This document shows positions 42,852 through 52,020 of a stretch of 64,000 bases of DNA, in pieces. The notes under the pieces are model-generated. The model was not told the origin of the DNA. It searched no databases and saw only the letters and a program-made list of their open reading frames with translations. Every line of letters begins with the position of its first letter. Positions within the stretch are counted from its first letter, which is position 1. The stretch lies in the NCBI RefSeq assembly GCF_012726195.1, contig NZ_JAASAF010000011.1, forward strand, positions 114,664-178,663, written 5' to 3'. The position numbers and the translations under genes are program-made. The stretch is from Rhodococcus sp. HNM0563 (lineage in GTDB: Bacteria > Actinomycetota > Actinomycetes > Mycobacteriales > Mycobacteriaceae).

Positions 42852-44459
42852 GTGCGCACACGATCCCGAACCGCGATGGCAGTCGCTGTCCTCGCCACGG
42901 TCGCCGCCGCGACGGCTTGCGCGACCGTCCCCGCAGCGCCCCCCGTACCAGCCGATGGCCTGGTTCTTGCCGAGGGTTTCGACCTCGGTGGCTACAACCC
43001 GATCGCCGGTCACGGTGAGGCGGGGGAGTCGAAGCTCTATGACGGCCTGCTGCGGCTGGTGGGCGGCGACGGGATGCCGACCTTCGAGCCGGCACTCGCC
43101 GCGGAGATGCCGACCGTCAGCGACGACGGGCTGCACTGGGAAGTGACGATCCGAGACGGCGTGAGGTTCACCGATGGCACCACCTTGGATGCCGAGGACA
43201 TCGCCGCGACCTACCGCGCGATCCTCGACCCGGCCTCCGCATCCCCGCTGGCAACCTCGCTGAACATGATCGAGTCCGTCACCGCGACCGGGCCGCATGC
43301 GGTGCGTTTCGATCTGAGGTATCCGTACGCGGCGCTGCCGACGAAGCTGCTGATCGGGATCGTGCCGGCCGAGCGACTGTCCGGCGGCCCGGCGGTGGAG
43401 TCGCCGTTGAACACCGATCCGGTGGGCACCGGCCCCTACACGTTGGTTTCGCTGCGTCCGGATCAGGCGGTGTTCGAGGCGAACGCGGACTACTGGGACG
43501 GTGCACCGCAGGTCGAGCATCTGACGGTGGTGCACGTCCCGGACGACAATGCGCGCGCCCAACGGCTGGTCGCGGGGGAGGTCGACGGCGCGAACCTGCC
43601 TCCCCGGCTGGCCGCGACCTTCACCGAGCGGCCGGGGTTCGAGGTGGCGTCGAACACCTCCGCCGACTGGCGCGCGGTGAGCCTGCCCGCCGGCAATCCG
43701 GTCACCGCGGACCCGGCGATCCGCGCCGCGCTGAACCGGGCGGTGGACCGGCAGGCGATCGTCGACCACGTGCTGGCCGGTTACGGGCGTCCCGCGTCGA
43801 CGCCGCTGCCCGAGGTGTACGGCGCGGCGTACGAGCCGACCGCAGCATTCGATTTCGATCCGGCGGCCGCCGAGCAGATCCTCGACGCCGCCGGCTGGAT
43901 CCGATCCGCCGACGGGTTGCGTGAGAAGGCAGGAGTCCGGGCGGAGTTCACGGTCATGTACTTCCCCGAGGACACCCTGCGCCGCGACCTGGCGCAGGCG
44001 TTTGCCACCGACGCCGACCACATCGGGGTGCGGGTGAAGGTGCAGCCCGTCGACCGCGTGAGCCTGCCCGATCGGCTGCCGGTCGATGCGGGTCTGCTCG
44101 GGGGCGGTGACCTGCCCTACGACCCGGATCCGCAGATCTACAGCACGCTGCACTCGAGCTACGCCCAGCCCGGTGTCGGCTCGCCCTACGACAACGCCTC
44201 GGGCTATGTGAACCCGGTCGTGGACTCCGCTCTCGATACGGCGCGGCGCACCACCGACCCCGATGAGCGCGCCGCGCAGTACCGCAGCGTGCAGTCGGCG
44301 TATGTCGCCGATCCCGGCTATGTGATGCTCGTGTTCCTCGACCACACCTATGTCTCCAGGGACACCGAGTACACAGGTAGTACCCCGATTCTGGAGCCAC
44401 ACAGTCACGGTGCCTCGTGGGGGCCGTGGTGGAACCTGCGCGAATGGACGCGGCCATGA
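42852..44459 (+). CDS. ABC importer substrate-binding lipoprotein (DppA/NikA type)
   Basis: A 535-aa protein with a lipoprotein-type signal peptide (AVAVLATVAAATAC). The mature part follows the SBP_bac_5 pattern: LYDGLLRLVGG, the LHWEVTIRDGVRFTDGTTLDAEDI block, GTGPYTLVSL, and the C-terminal lobe. Family members bind oligopeptides, nickel-histidine or metallophores. The stop overlaps the permease start, so it leads a five-gene operon. Substrate residues cannot be read with certainty. GTG start with GGAAGG upstream. Confidence 0.88.
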   Translation: MRTRSRTAMAVAVLATVAAATACATVPAAPPVPADGLVLAEGFDLGGYNPIAGHGEAGESKLYDGLLRLVGGDGMPTFEPALAAEMPTVSDDGLHWEVTIRDGVRFTDGTTLDAEDIAATYRAILDPASASPLATSLNMIESVTATGPHAVRFDLRYPYAALPTKLLIGIVPAERLSGGPAVESPLNTDPVGTGPYTLVSLRPDQAVFEANADYWDGAPQVEHLTVVHVPDDNARAQRLVAGEVDGANLPPRLAATFTERPGFEVASNTSADWRAVSLPAGNPVTADPAIRAALNRAVDRQAIVDHVLAGYGRPASTPLPEVYGAAYEPTAAFDFDPAAAEQILDAAGWIRSADGLREKAGVRAEFTVMYFPEDTLRRDLAQAFATDADHIGVRVKVQPVDRVSLPDRLPVDAGLLGGGDLPYDPDPQIYSTLHSSYAQPGVGSPYDNASGYVNPVVDSALDTARRTTDPDERAAQYRSVQSAYVADPGYVMLVFLDHTYVSRDTEYTGSTPILEPHSHGASWGPWWNLREWTRP

Positions 44460-45499
44460 CCACCACCGTCACCCGACCGGCCACGGCCACCGCGCAGACC
44501 ACGACATCTCGCACCCGTCGCCGCCGGGGCCGGGGAATCGCCCGGATGAGCATCCGGCGGGCACTGTTCGCGATCCCGCTGACCGCAGCGGTCTCGCTCG
44601 CGCTGTTCGCCCTGGCAGCAGGCTCGCCGTTCGATCCGCTCGCCGGCTATCTCGGTGACCGCTACCTGACGATGTCGACAGCCGACAAACAGCGTGTGGC
44701 AACCGAACTCGGCCTCGACGCCTCGTGGTGGCAGCAGTGGGCGAGCTGGATCGGCCACGCCGTCACCGGCGACCTCGGGTCCTCGCGCAGCTACGCCCAA
44801 CCGGTCACCACCGTGCTGGCCGAGCGCGGACCCTGGACACTGCTGCTGTCCGGCACCGCACTCGCGGCCGCCATCGTGCTCACGCTGGCCGCCGGGATGT
44901 GGGCGGGCCTGCACCCCCGGGGCCGACTCGACCGCGCCATCGCAGCAACTGCAACCGTAGTGCAGGCCGTGCCCCCGTTCGTGCTGTCCCTCGGCGCGGT
45001 GACCATCTTCGCGGTCTCCCTGCGGTGGGTGCCGGTGGCAGGGCTGACCGACCCCGGCGCCGACCCCACCGCCGCGCAGATCACCCGGCATCTGGTCCTG
45101 CCGGCGGCGGTGCTGACCCTGTCGCTGCTGCCGTGGCTGGTGCACTCACTGCGCCAATCCGTGCGCAGCGCTGCCGAATCCGACGCCGTCCTCGGCGCCC
45201 GCGCCCGCGGCCTGCCCGAACCGGTCGTCGTCGGCCGTCATCTGCTGCCCGTCGCGCTCGGGCCGTTCACCACCGTCATCGGGCTGCGGCTGCCCGAGCT
45301 GCTCGTCGGAGCGGCGATCGTCGAGGAGATCTTCTCCTGGCCCGGGCTCGCCGGCAGCCTCGTCACCGCCGCCCGCGAACTGGACTTCCCGCTGCTCGCC
45401 GCCCTGACGATCGGCACCACCTGGCTGGTGCTGGCCGGGTCGCTGCTCGCCGACCTCGCACACGCGCTCCTCGACCCGCAGGTGGCCGACGATGCGTAG
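44456..45499 (+). CDS. ABC importer permease, DppB/NikB type
   Basis: A 347-aa membrane protein starting by overlap with the binding-protein stop. After a Thr/Arg-rich N terminus it has a first helix (ALFAIPLTAAVSLALFALAAG), a periplasmic loop, then five more helices. The ATPase-contact loop reads GARARGLPEPVVVGRHLLPVAL, the EAA-type motif. The EEIFSWPGLAG segment is typical of DppB/NikB proteins. It forms the channel with the next gene product. Confidence 0.9.
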   Translation: MTTTVTRPATATAQTTTSRTRRRRGRGIARMSIRRALFAIPLTAAVSLALFALAAGSPFDPLAGYLGDRYLTMSTADKQRVATELGLDASWWQQWASWIGHAVTGDLGSSRSYAQPVTTVLAERGPWTLLLSGTALAAAIVLTLAAGMWAGLHPRGRLDRAIAATATVVQAVPPFVLSLGAVTIFAVSLRWVPVAGLTDPGADPTAAQITRHLVLPAAVLTLSLLPWLVHSLRQSVRSAAESDAVLGARARGLPEPVVVGRHLLPVALGPFTTVIGLRLPELLVGAAIVEEIFSWPGLAGSLVTAARELDFPLLAALTIGTTWLVLAGSLLADLAHALLDPQVADDA

Positions 45500-46328
45500 C
45501 CTCCGGCACCGCCCCCACCGCGTGGCCGGGGCGGTCGCTGTCCTGGCGGCGATCGTGGTGTACGCGCTGGCCGTCCCGATGCTGACCGGGACAAACCCAG
45601 GATTGACCGACTTCGCAGCCGCCTACCAACCGCCTTCCGGCTCGCACTGGTTCGGCACCGACCTTGCCGGCCGGGACCTGTTCGTCCGCACCGCCGCCGG
45701 GCTGCGGGTGTCCCTGGTGATCGCCGCGGTCTGCGCGGTCGCCTCCGCAGTCTTGGGGGTGGCGGTCGGTGTCGCCGCCGGCGCACTCGGCGGCTGGGTC
45801 GACCGGATCGTGATGCGGCTGGTCGACGGGATCAACGCGCTGCCGCACCTGCTCCTCGGGATCGTTGTCGTCGCGCTCTATCCCGGCAATCTGGTCGCGA
45901 TCGTCGCGTCGATCGCGCTCACCCACTGGACGCAGGTAGCGCGCATCGCGCGCGCCGAGGTCCGCGCCGCGCGCTCGGCCACCTACCTCGAGGCCGCGCG
46001 CCTGTCCGGCGCGACCCGCACCCGGATCGCCATTACCCATCTCGTCCCGGCCGCCGCGGGGCAGGGGATCGTCGCGGTGATTCTGCTGCTCCCGCACGCG
46101 ATCTGGCACGAGTCCACGCTCTCGTTCCTCGGCCTCGGGTTGCCCCCGGACCAGGCGTCGCTCGGGACGCTGCTGCAGGACGCCCGCGCCGCCGTGCTGA
46201 CCGGTGCCTGGTGGACCCTTCTGTTCCCCGCGGCCGCACTGGTCGTCACCACCCTCGCTGTTGCGGCCGCCGGTGCCGCGCTACGCGACCGCATCACCCC
46301 GCCACTGCCGGAAAGAGCTATCCGATGA
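45492..46328 (+). CDS. ABC importer permease, DppC/NikC type
   Basis: A 278-aa protein overlapping the upstream gene by eight bases. The N-terminal helix precedes a periplasmic loop with HWFGTDLAGRDLFVRTAAGLRVSL, the DppC/NikC signature. The EAA loop reads EAARLSGATRTRIAITHLVPAAAGQG, and ESTLSFLGLGLPPDQASLGTLL follows near the end. Second half of the channel pair. Confidence 0.9.
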   Translation: MRSLRHRPHRVAGAVAVLAAIVVYALAVPMLTGTNPGLTDFAAAYQPPSGSHWFGTDLAGRDLFVRTAAGLRVSLVIAAVCAVASAVLGVAVGVAAGALGGWVDRIVMRLVDGINALPHLLLGIVVVALYPGNLVAIVASIALTHWTQVARIARAEVRAARSATYLEAARLSGATRTRIAITHLVPAAAGQGIVAVILLLPHAIWHESTLSFLGLGLPPDQASLGTLLQDARAAVLTGAWWTLLFPAAALVVTTLAVAAAGAALRDRITPPLPERAIR

Positions 46329-47257
46329 CCACCCCTGCGCTGACCCTCGACGGGCTGACCGTCCGTATCCCCACCGCCTCTGGGACCGTCCACGCCGCCA
46401 GCGACGTCGACCTCACGCTCCGTGCCGGGCAGGTACACGCCCTGGTCGGCGAATCCGGCTGCGGAAAATCCGTCGTCGGCGCCGCGATCTGCGGGCTCCT
46501 CCCGACCGCGGCAACCGTCCACGGCGGTATCGCCTTCCACCGCCCAGGACACTCCGACGTCCACCTCGCGGCGGCCCGGCCGCGCGCCTGGCGGAAGATC
46601 CGCGGCCGCCGCATCGCGTGGATCCCGCAATCGGCAGCCACCTACCTCACCCCGGTCCGCACCGTCGGCGAGCAGCTCGCGGAAACGTGCCGGCACCTGG
46701 ACTCGCCACACACCCCGGCGGTGCTGCTGACCCGGGTCGGCCTCGAGCCCACCATGGCAGGGCTGTACCCGCACGAACTGTCCGGCGGCATGGCCCAACG
46801 CGCCGCGATCGCGTTCGCCCTCGCCGGCGACCCGCAGGTGATCGTCGCCGACGAACCCACCTCGAACCTCGACCCGGAGCTGACCGACCACACCCTGCGG
46901 CTCCTCCGAGCGGCCGCAGACGCCGGGGCCGCGGTCCTGCTCATCAGCCACGACCTCGACACACTCCCCGCCCACACCGACCACGTCGCGGTCATGTACG
47001 CGTCCAGGATCGTCGAAACCGGCCCCACCGCAGAGGTATTCGCGGACCCCTGGCACCCCTACACCCGCGACCTGCTCGCCGCGCTCCCGAGCGGCGGACT
47101 GCACCCGATCCCCGGCATGCCCCCGACCCTGACCGACCTGCCGAACGAGTGCGTCTACCACCGACGCCGCCCTGCACCCGGATTCTCCGGCGGACCCACC
47201 TACATCGCACAACATGGTGACCGGTCCGTGCGTCGCCTGATTGGGGCCGTCTCGTGA
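46325..47257 (+). CDS. ABC importer ATPase, DppD/NikD type
   Basis: A 310-aa ATPase overlapping the permease stop. Walker A GESGCGKS, Q-loop WIPQSAATYL, signature ELSGGMAQR, Walker B VIVADEPTSNLD and H-loop LISHD are all present. The C-terminal oligopeptide-transport extension (PYTRDLLAALPSGG ... NECVYHRRRPAP) is shortened and has only one Cys, whereas complete DppD-type proteins usually have several for an iron-sulfur cluster. Confidence 0.92.
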   Translation: MTTPALTLDGLTVRIPTASGTVHAASDVDLTLRAGQVHALVGESGCGKSVVGAAICGLLPTAATVHGGIAFHRPGHSDVHLAAARPRAWRKIRGRRIAWIPQSAATYLTPVRTVGEQLAETCRHLDSPHTPAVLLTRVGLEPTMAGLYPHELSGGMAQRAAIAFALAGDPQVIVADEPTSNLDPELTDHTLRLLRAAADAGAAVLLISHDLDTLPAHTDHVAVMYASRIVETGPTAEVFADPWHPYTRDLLAALPSGGLHPIPGMPPTLTDLPNECVYHRRRPAPGFSGGPTYIAQHGDRSVRRLIGAVS

Positions 47258-47868
47258 GTCTGCAGGCCCATCGCATCACCGCCGTTCATCACGGGGGCGA
47301 TCCTGCGCTCACCGACGTCAGCCTGACCATTCCCGCCGGCAGCATCACAGGACTGACCGGAGCATCCGGCAGCGGCAAAACCACCCTCGCGCGCGTCCTG
47401 GCCGGACTGCACACCCCGCAACACGGCCACATCACCCTCGACGACAGGCCGCTGTCCGTCGCGGCGCCCGGCACGGTCGCGATGCTGTTCCAGTCACCGC
47501 GCAATGCCGTCACCGCACGGTGGACCCTCGGCCGGATCATCGCCGAACCCCTCCGCGCCCGCCGCGGTCGCGCCGACACCGTCCACGCCACCGCGCAGCG
47601 AGTCGGGCTGACCGACGATCTCCTCGCCCGCCGTCCCCACCAGGTGTCCGACGGGCAACTCCAACGCGCCTGCCTTGCGCGCGCTCTCGTCCAGCGGCCG
47701 CGCTACCTGATCTGCGACGAGATGACCGCGATGCTCGACCCGGCCACCACCGCGGCGCTGACCACGGTCATCACCGAGGAAACCCGCAGTGGCCTCGGCG
47801 TTCTCGCCATCAGCCACCACCATGGTCTTCTCGAGGTCTGGGCTGATCACGTGATTGCCTGGGCGTGA
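47254..47868 (+). CDS. ABC importer ATPase, DppF/NikE type, short
   Basis: A 204-aa ATPase with GTG start overlapping the previous stop (GTGA). Walker A GASGSGKTT, Q-loop MLFQSPRNAV, a variant signature QVSDGQLQRA instead of LSGGQ, and Walker B YLICDEMTAMLD are visible. The protein ends soon after the H-loop and lacks the usual C-terminal extension, so it is about 60 residues shorter than typical partners. It completes the importer. Confidence 0.9.
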   Translation: MSLQAHRITAVHHGGDPALTDVSLTIPAGSITGLTGASGSGKTTLARVLAGLHTPQHGHITLDDRPLSVAAPGTVAMLFQSPRNAVTARWTLGRIIAEPLRARRGRADTVHATAQRVGLTDDLLARRPHQVSDGQLQRACLARALVQRPRYLICDEMTAMLDPATTAALTTVITEETRSGLGVLAISHHHGLLEVWADHVIAWA

Positions 47869-48083
47869 CCGATGAGCCGGAAGGGACTCTCCACACAGGC
47901 CGGCGGTTCCGGCCGCATCGACTTGATACCAGCGTGAGGTGAGGAACCACCGCTTGGGGCTGGTCGTCATGAGAGCAGGCTATCGAGCAGACGAACGGCC
48001 GATCCTGAGCAACCACCCTGGGGCGCCTTGACGAAGCGCCCGCCGATCCGAGCTGACGGTTGCGCCCGACAACGATCGCCTAT

Positions 48084-48099
48084 TCGATAGTATGTTCGA
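48084..48099 (+). promoter_or_regulatory. LexA (SOS) box candidate, touching a leaderless start
   Basis: TCGATAGTATGTTCGA matches the actinobacterial LexA pattern TCGAAC-N4-GTTCGA with a perfect right half and four of six bases on the left. It ends one base before the ATG at 48100. TAGTAT inside it can serve as the -10 box, putting the transcript start at or near the A of ATG (leaderless). Confidence 0.7.
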
Positions 48100-48882
48100 A
48101 TGACTGAGGTGGTGGACCATGGCGCGACGATCGCTGACCTGCGTCGCCGCATCGCCGCCGTCAACCCCCGCGGCACCCGAGAAGCCGTCCAACTCCCACC
48201 GGCGCACCCGCAGCGCTCCGCACGCCTCCAACCCCCCGACGCCACCGCCGCACCGGCTCCCACCCGTTCCGGTCTTGCCCTACCCGAACACCTTCGCCCC
48301 GCCTTTCCCCGCGCCGGGCTACCTCGGGGAAGCACCGTTGAACTGACCGGCGCTCGCGGCCCAGCGGTATCGATCGTCGCCGCAGTCACCGCAGCCGGAG
48401 GCCACGTCGCCGTCGTCGACACGCCCACCTTCGGGCTACTCGCTGCCCATGAGCAAGGCGCTGACCTCTCGCACGTCGCCGTGATCGGAAACGCCGGCAA
48501 CGACCCGATCGCCGTCCTGTCCGTCCTCGCCGACGGTATGGACGTGATCGTCTGGACCCCTGGTGCCACCGTGTTCACGCCGAGCATCGAACGTGGCCTT
48601 GCTGCGCGCCTGCGCACCAAGGAAACCACCCTGATCACCCTCGGTGCAGGACTACGCCGCCCCGACTACCGCCTCGATGCCCAGATCATCGACTACCACG
48701 GCATCACCGAGGGCTCCGGCCTGCTGTCCGCCGTCGACACCGTCCTCACCAGCAGCGGCCGCAATCTTCATCCGACCCGCACCGGGATCCGTCTCGAACG
48801 CGTCCACAGAACCGTGCACGCGTCGCTGCTACCCGACGAGCTCCGGCCACGGCCTGCCACCGACATCCGTACCGGGACCTGA
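48100..48882 (+). CDS. ImuA'-like (RecA/SulA-related) mutasome protein
   Basis: A 260-aa product. Residues 60-110 (LALPEHLRPAFPRAGLPRGSTVELTGARGPAVSIVAAVTAAGG) resemble the degenerate P-loop region of mycobacterial ImuA', followed by VAVVDTPTFGLLAAHEQGADLSHVAVIG. In mycobacteria ImuA' works with ImuB and DnaE2 in SOS mutagenesis. Here neither partner is in the window, so the protein may serve chromosomal partners or act alone. A candidate LexA box touches the ATG, which agrees with SOS control. No ribosome-binding site is visible, in line with a leaderless message. Confidence 0.7.
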   Translation: MTEVVDHGATIADLRRRIAAVNPRGTREAVQLPPAHPQRSARLQPPDATAAPAPTRSGLALPEHLRPAFPRAGLPRGSTVELTGARGPAVSIVAAVTAAGGHVAVVDTPTFGLLAAHEQGADLSHVAVIGNAGNDPIAVLSVLADGMDVIVWTPGATVFTPSIERGLAARLRTKETTLITLGAGLRRPDYRLDAQIIDYHGITEGSGLLSAVDTVLTSSGRNLHPTRTGIRLERVHRTVHASLLPDELRPRPATDIRTGT

Positions 48883-48951
48883 ACGCAGCCGGGGCGCACC
48901 AGGTGATCGGATACGGTCCATCTGAGCATCGACGGAAGGGTGGAGGCGGGG

Positions 48952-49995
48952 ATGGCAGGAGTCGGTGACAGGCGGCTGTTGATCCGCGATACCAGCACCG
49001 GCGGCAGTTGGTCGTCGCCGGAGATGACGGCGTACACGAACGAAGACCACCTGCAGGCCATCATCGCCGGCGCCCCCGAGCACGTTCCCGGGGTCCCCGA
49101 AAGCGCTCTGGCGCTGCGGGAGCTGGCCACTGTCGCCGGCCCGGCCGATGTGTGCATCGTCGACCCGGCCGGGGAGATCACCGTAGTCGAATGCAAGCTG
49201 GCATCGAACTCCGAACGCCGCCGCATGGTCATCGGTCAGGTCCTCGACTACGCCGCCGCGATCTGGCAGTCCGGCCCCGAGGCCTTCCACCGGCAGTGGT
49301 CCCGCCAGGGCGGCCCGGATCTGTCCGAGCTCGATGATGCTGCCCGCGACCGGCTCGACCGCAACCTCGAGGACGGCCGGATCCACCTGTGCCTGGCGGT
49401 CGATCTGATCGACGCCGACCTGCGTCGCCTGGTCGAGTACCTCAACCGCATCACCCGCGACGACGTCCGCGTCACCGCACTGCAGCTGGCCTACGCCCGG
49501 CACGGCAGTATCGAGATCCTGGTCCCGTCCACCTACGGCGGGGAGATCGCCCACGCCAAGTCCCAAGCGGCACACCAGAAGGACAGCTGGACCAAGGAGT
49601 CCTTCCTGGACGCGATCGCCTCCCCACCCGAACGGGCCATCGCCGAGCGGTTGTTCGCACTGCTCGACGGACTCGACGAGCGACTGGGCTCCCACGAGGA
49701 CCTGTGGTTCGGCACCTTCAGGCAAGGCGGGGTGTTCCTGCACCCCTACGGGTTACGGTTCGCCCCGATCCAGTTGTGGGTCAACAAGGCCGGCCAGCTG
49801 ATGGCCTACGGCAACTGGCGCCAGTACACCGCGGTGCGAGCCCATCCGGGCTTCGCCGAACTCGCCCGCTTCGTCGGCCAGGACCACCAGGGCGCCATGC
49901 GGGGTTTTCCCCTCGCGGAGGTCGACATCGACGCGCTCTGGCAGATCGTGGTGCGCTGCGCTCGCCTGATCAACGAGCCCGCACGGAGCGTGTGA
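48952..49995 (+). CDS. PD-(D/E)XK-type nuclease-like protein (347 aa)
   Basis: ATG 48952 has GGAGG six bases upstream; GTG 48940 is an alternative. Residues 75-110 read LRELATVAGPADVCIVDPAGEITVVECKLASN, with the D-x(n)-ExK pattern of the PD-(D/E)XK fold, and a helix with RRRMVIGQVLDYAA follows. This resembles NucS/DUF91-like or restriction-type enzymes that bind DNA. The C-terminal half is mixed and unassigned. It begins 69 bases after the ImuA' gene and may share its SOS control, which would make it part of a damage response; that is inference. Confidence 0.7.
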   Translation: MAGVGDRRLLIRDTSTGGSWSSPEMTAYTNEDHLQAIIAGAPEHVPGVPESALALRELATVAGPADVCIVDPAGEITVVECKLASNSERRRMVIGQVLDYAAAIWQSGPEAFHRQWSRQGGPDLSELDDAARDRLDRNLEDGRIHLCLAVDLIDADLRRLVEYLNRITRDDVRVTALQLAYARHGSIEILVPSTYGGEIAHAKSQAAHQKDSWTKESFLDAIASPPERAIAERLFALLDGLDERLGSHEDLWFGTFRQGGVFLHPYGLRFAPIQLWVNKAGQLMAYGNWRQYTAVRAHPGFAELARFVGQDHQGAMRGFPLAEVDIDALWQIVVRCARLINEPARSV

Positions 49996-50059
49996 GCACG
50001 TCGAGCGCTACGGCAACGCTCGTCGGCCTCGCTGACCCGGTTGTCCCAGGGGGTGACGG

Positions 50060-51874
50060 TCAGCTGGTCCAACCGAGTTCGGTCAGGAACGTCGTGCCGG
50101 TCTCGACGGAGTTCATCCGGAAGGTGGCGTTCAGACCGGTGGAGCGGTCGATGACGGTGTAGCGGACAGAGGTGTTAACCGAGTCGTCGTAGTTCACCAG
50201 ACGCCTGCTGTCACCGGAGACCGTCGTGGTGGTGCCGTCGGTGGTGTCGCGCAGCCGGATGAAGTTCAATCGGGCGTACTGGTCGTCGCGCCACGCGGTG
50301 ACGCTGACGTACTCGTAGCGCTGCATCCCGATGGCCTTGCCGAGAGTGGAGTCGGCGTTGAGGTTGCACTGCAGCTGCAGCGCGCCTTCGCTCGAGAACC
50401 CGCTCTTGTCGCAGGAGGACGACGAGGTGAGCAGGGTGGTCGGCAGCAGGGATGTCACGTCGTCGGTGGTGGCGCTGAGATGGTGCGACTCGGCGGTCGC
50501 CGCGGGCAGCTGTCCGTCGGCGGGCGCAGCGGTCTCGGCGACGGCCGCGGCCGTGGCGGGAAGGCCGGTGTCGCGATCGACCGCGATGAACACGGCCGCC
50601 CCGGCGGCGACCGCGGCCAGGGCGGCCCCGGCGAACAGTCGGGGACGGGACGAGCGCAAGCGGAGTAGCCCGGTCGCCGGTAGCGAATTGTGCTGGGCTG
50701 CACGGGTGTCCGATCGGGGAGCGCCGGGTCGGGGTGCTGCGGGGCGGGGAGTGTCCGGTCGCAGCACCTCGGTGTCGAGGTCGGCGGCGGGTTCGGTGGT
50801 GCGTCCGCCGGCGACGAACCCGGCCGCGCCCTTGGCCACGACGGTCTTCGGGTCGTCGAGGGTGGCGATGGATCCGAGTTCGGACAGCCGCCGATGCACG
50901 TACGGGATCCGGGAGGAGCCGCCGGTCAGATACAGCGCCTGCAGACTCGACCGGTCCACTCCGGCATCGCGCAGCACCTGGGCGGCGAGCTGCACGCCAC
51001 GGGTGATCTGCGGTTCGATGAGCTGCTCGAACTCGTCGCGGGTGAGGGTGAAGGTCAGGTCCGCGCCGTTGCCGGTGACCCGGATCGTCGCCGAGGGATG
51101 CTCGGAGAGCAGTTCCTTGGCGCGGCGGATCTGATCGTCGAGGGTGCGTCGGGCATCGAGCCCGTCCGGGGTGCGCAACCACGCCGCCAGATCCGGATCG
51201 TCGTCGCGCAGGCGTTCGTCGACCCAGCGGGCGACGGTGGCGTCGAGGTTCTTGCCGCCGAGGGTGTTGTCGCCGCCGGCCCGGATGACCTCGAAGGTCC
51301 ACTCGCTCGTCGCGGTGAGCACGGCGATGTCGAGGGTGCCGCCGCCGAAGTCGAAGACCGCGATCGTCGAACCCTTGACGATCTTCGCGTCGTGCTGCCG
51401 TGAGTAGTAGAACGCCGCGGCGCGGGGTTCGGAGATCAGCGAGACGCGGCCGCCGAGACCGGCCAGGGACGCGGCGTGCCGCAGCACGCCGAGTTCGCCC
51501 TGGGACCAGGCCTCGGGGTGGGTGAGCACGACCTCCGCCGGAGGATGGTTGTTGTGCCGGGGCAACGCCTGGTTGTAGACGGTGCGCAGGACCGAGGCGA
51601 TGGTGTGGGCGACGGGGACGTCCTGGCCGCGGACCATCACAGACCCGACCGCGACGTGGGTCTTGGGGTAGGCGACGAAGCCGGCCGGGTCCACGGTGGC
51701 CTGGTTGATGGCCACGTCGCCGGTGGTGATCGCCCCGGTGTGGTCGACGTACACCGAGGACGGCATGAGGTTGGAGGTGTGGGTCAGCGGCAGTGATTCG
51801 ACCCGGTCCGGGCCGATCCGGTGTGCCGCCGACGTGTTGGACGTGCCGAAATCAACCGCCAGAACCCACTCCAT
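50060..51874 (-). CDS. Second Hsp70-like ATPase with TM anchor and exported domain
   Basis: A 604-aa protein. The N-terminal 370 residues are a canonical Hsp70 ATPase: VLAVDFGTSNTSAA (phosphate 1), VVLTHPEAWSQ, FDFGGGTLDIAVL (phosphate 2) and YLTGGSSRIPYVHRRL (adenosine). A Pro/Thr linker leads to one transmembrane helix at about 412-432 (LFAGAALAAVAAGAAVFIAV). About 170 Thr/Ser-rich residues with two cysteines follow, predicted extracytoplasmic. The phosphate loops are better conserved than in the copy at 34937-36871. This looks like a sensor or anchoring ATPase rather than a folding chaperone. Confidence 0.85.
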   Translation of the reverse strand: MEWVLAVDFGTSNTSAAHRIGPDRVESLPLTHTSNLMPSSVYVDHTGAITTGDVAINQATVDPAGFVAYPKTHVAVGSVMVRGQDVPVAHTIASVLRTVYNQALPRHNNHPPAEVVLTHPEAWSQGELGVLRHAASLAGLGGRVSLISEPRAAAFYYSRQHDAKIVKGSTIAVFDFGGGTLDIAVLTATSEWTFEVIRAGGDNTLGGKNLDATVARWVDERLRDDDPDLAAWLRTPDGLDARRTLDDQIRRAKELLSEHPSATIRVTGNGADLTFTLTRDEFEQLIEPQITRGVQLAAQVLRDAGVDRSSLQALYLTGGSSRIPYVHRRLSELGSIATLDDPKTVVAKGAAGFVAGGRTTEPAADLDTEVLRPDTPRPAAPRPGAPRSDTRAAQHNSLPATGLLRLRSSRPRLFAGAALAAVAAGAAVFIAVDRDTGLPATAAAVAETAAPADGQLPAATAESHHLSATTDDVTSLLPTTLLTSSSSCDKSGFSSEGALQLQCNLNADSTLGKAIGMQRYEYVSVTAWRDDQYARLNFIRLRDTTDGTTTTVSGDSRRLVNYDDSVNTSVRYTVIDRSTGLNATFRMNSVETGTTFLTELGWTS

Positions 51875-51966
51875 CGCGGCGCGTACCCCCCTTGTGACTC
51901 AACCCCCGTGGCCGCGGCGGAGCCTATAGCCTGCCGCGCCTGGGGGAGTCAATGGGTGGAGGGGGA

Positions 51967-52020
51967 TCAGAGGAACAGGCCTGCGCCGTGGTCGTCGGAG
52001 ACGCCGGTGACGTCGATGTA
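51967..52020 (-). pseudogene. Relic copy of the 3' end of the DxDGDG-repeat gene
   Basis: This 54-bp stretch matches 53386-53439 with five substitutions and encodes the same last residues (YIDVTGVSDDHGAGLFL, stop). Upstream in the same frame there is a TGA within 20 codons and no start. It is a decayed duplicate. It lies in the 352-bp gap (51875-52226) between the Hsp70-like gene and the next gene, which holds nothing else I can support. Confidence 0.75.

Noticed and set aside
42588..44408. A 606-codon minus-strand frame across the importer binding-protein gene
   Set aside because: Arg/Gly/His-rich composition without domains; the plus-strand frame has a lipoprotein signal and family motifs.
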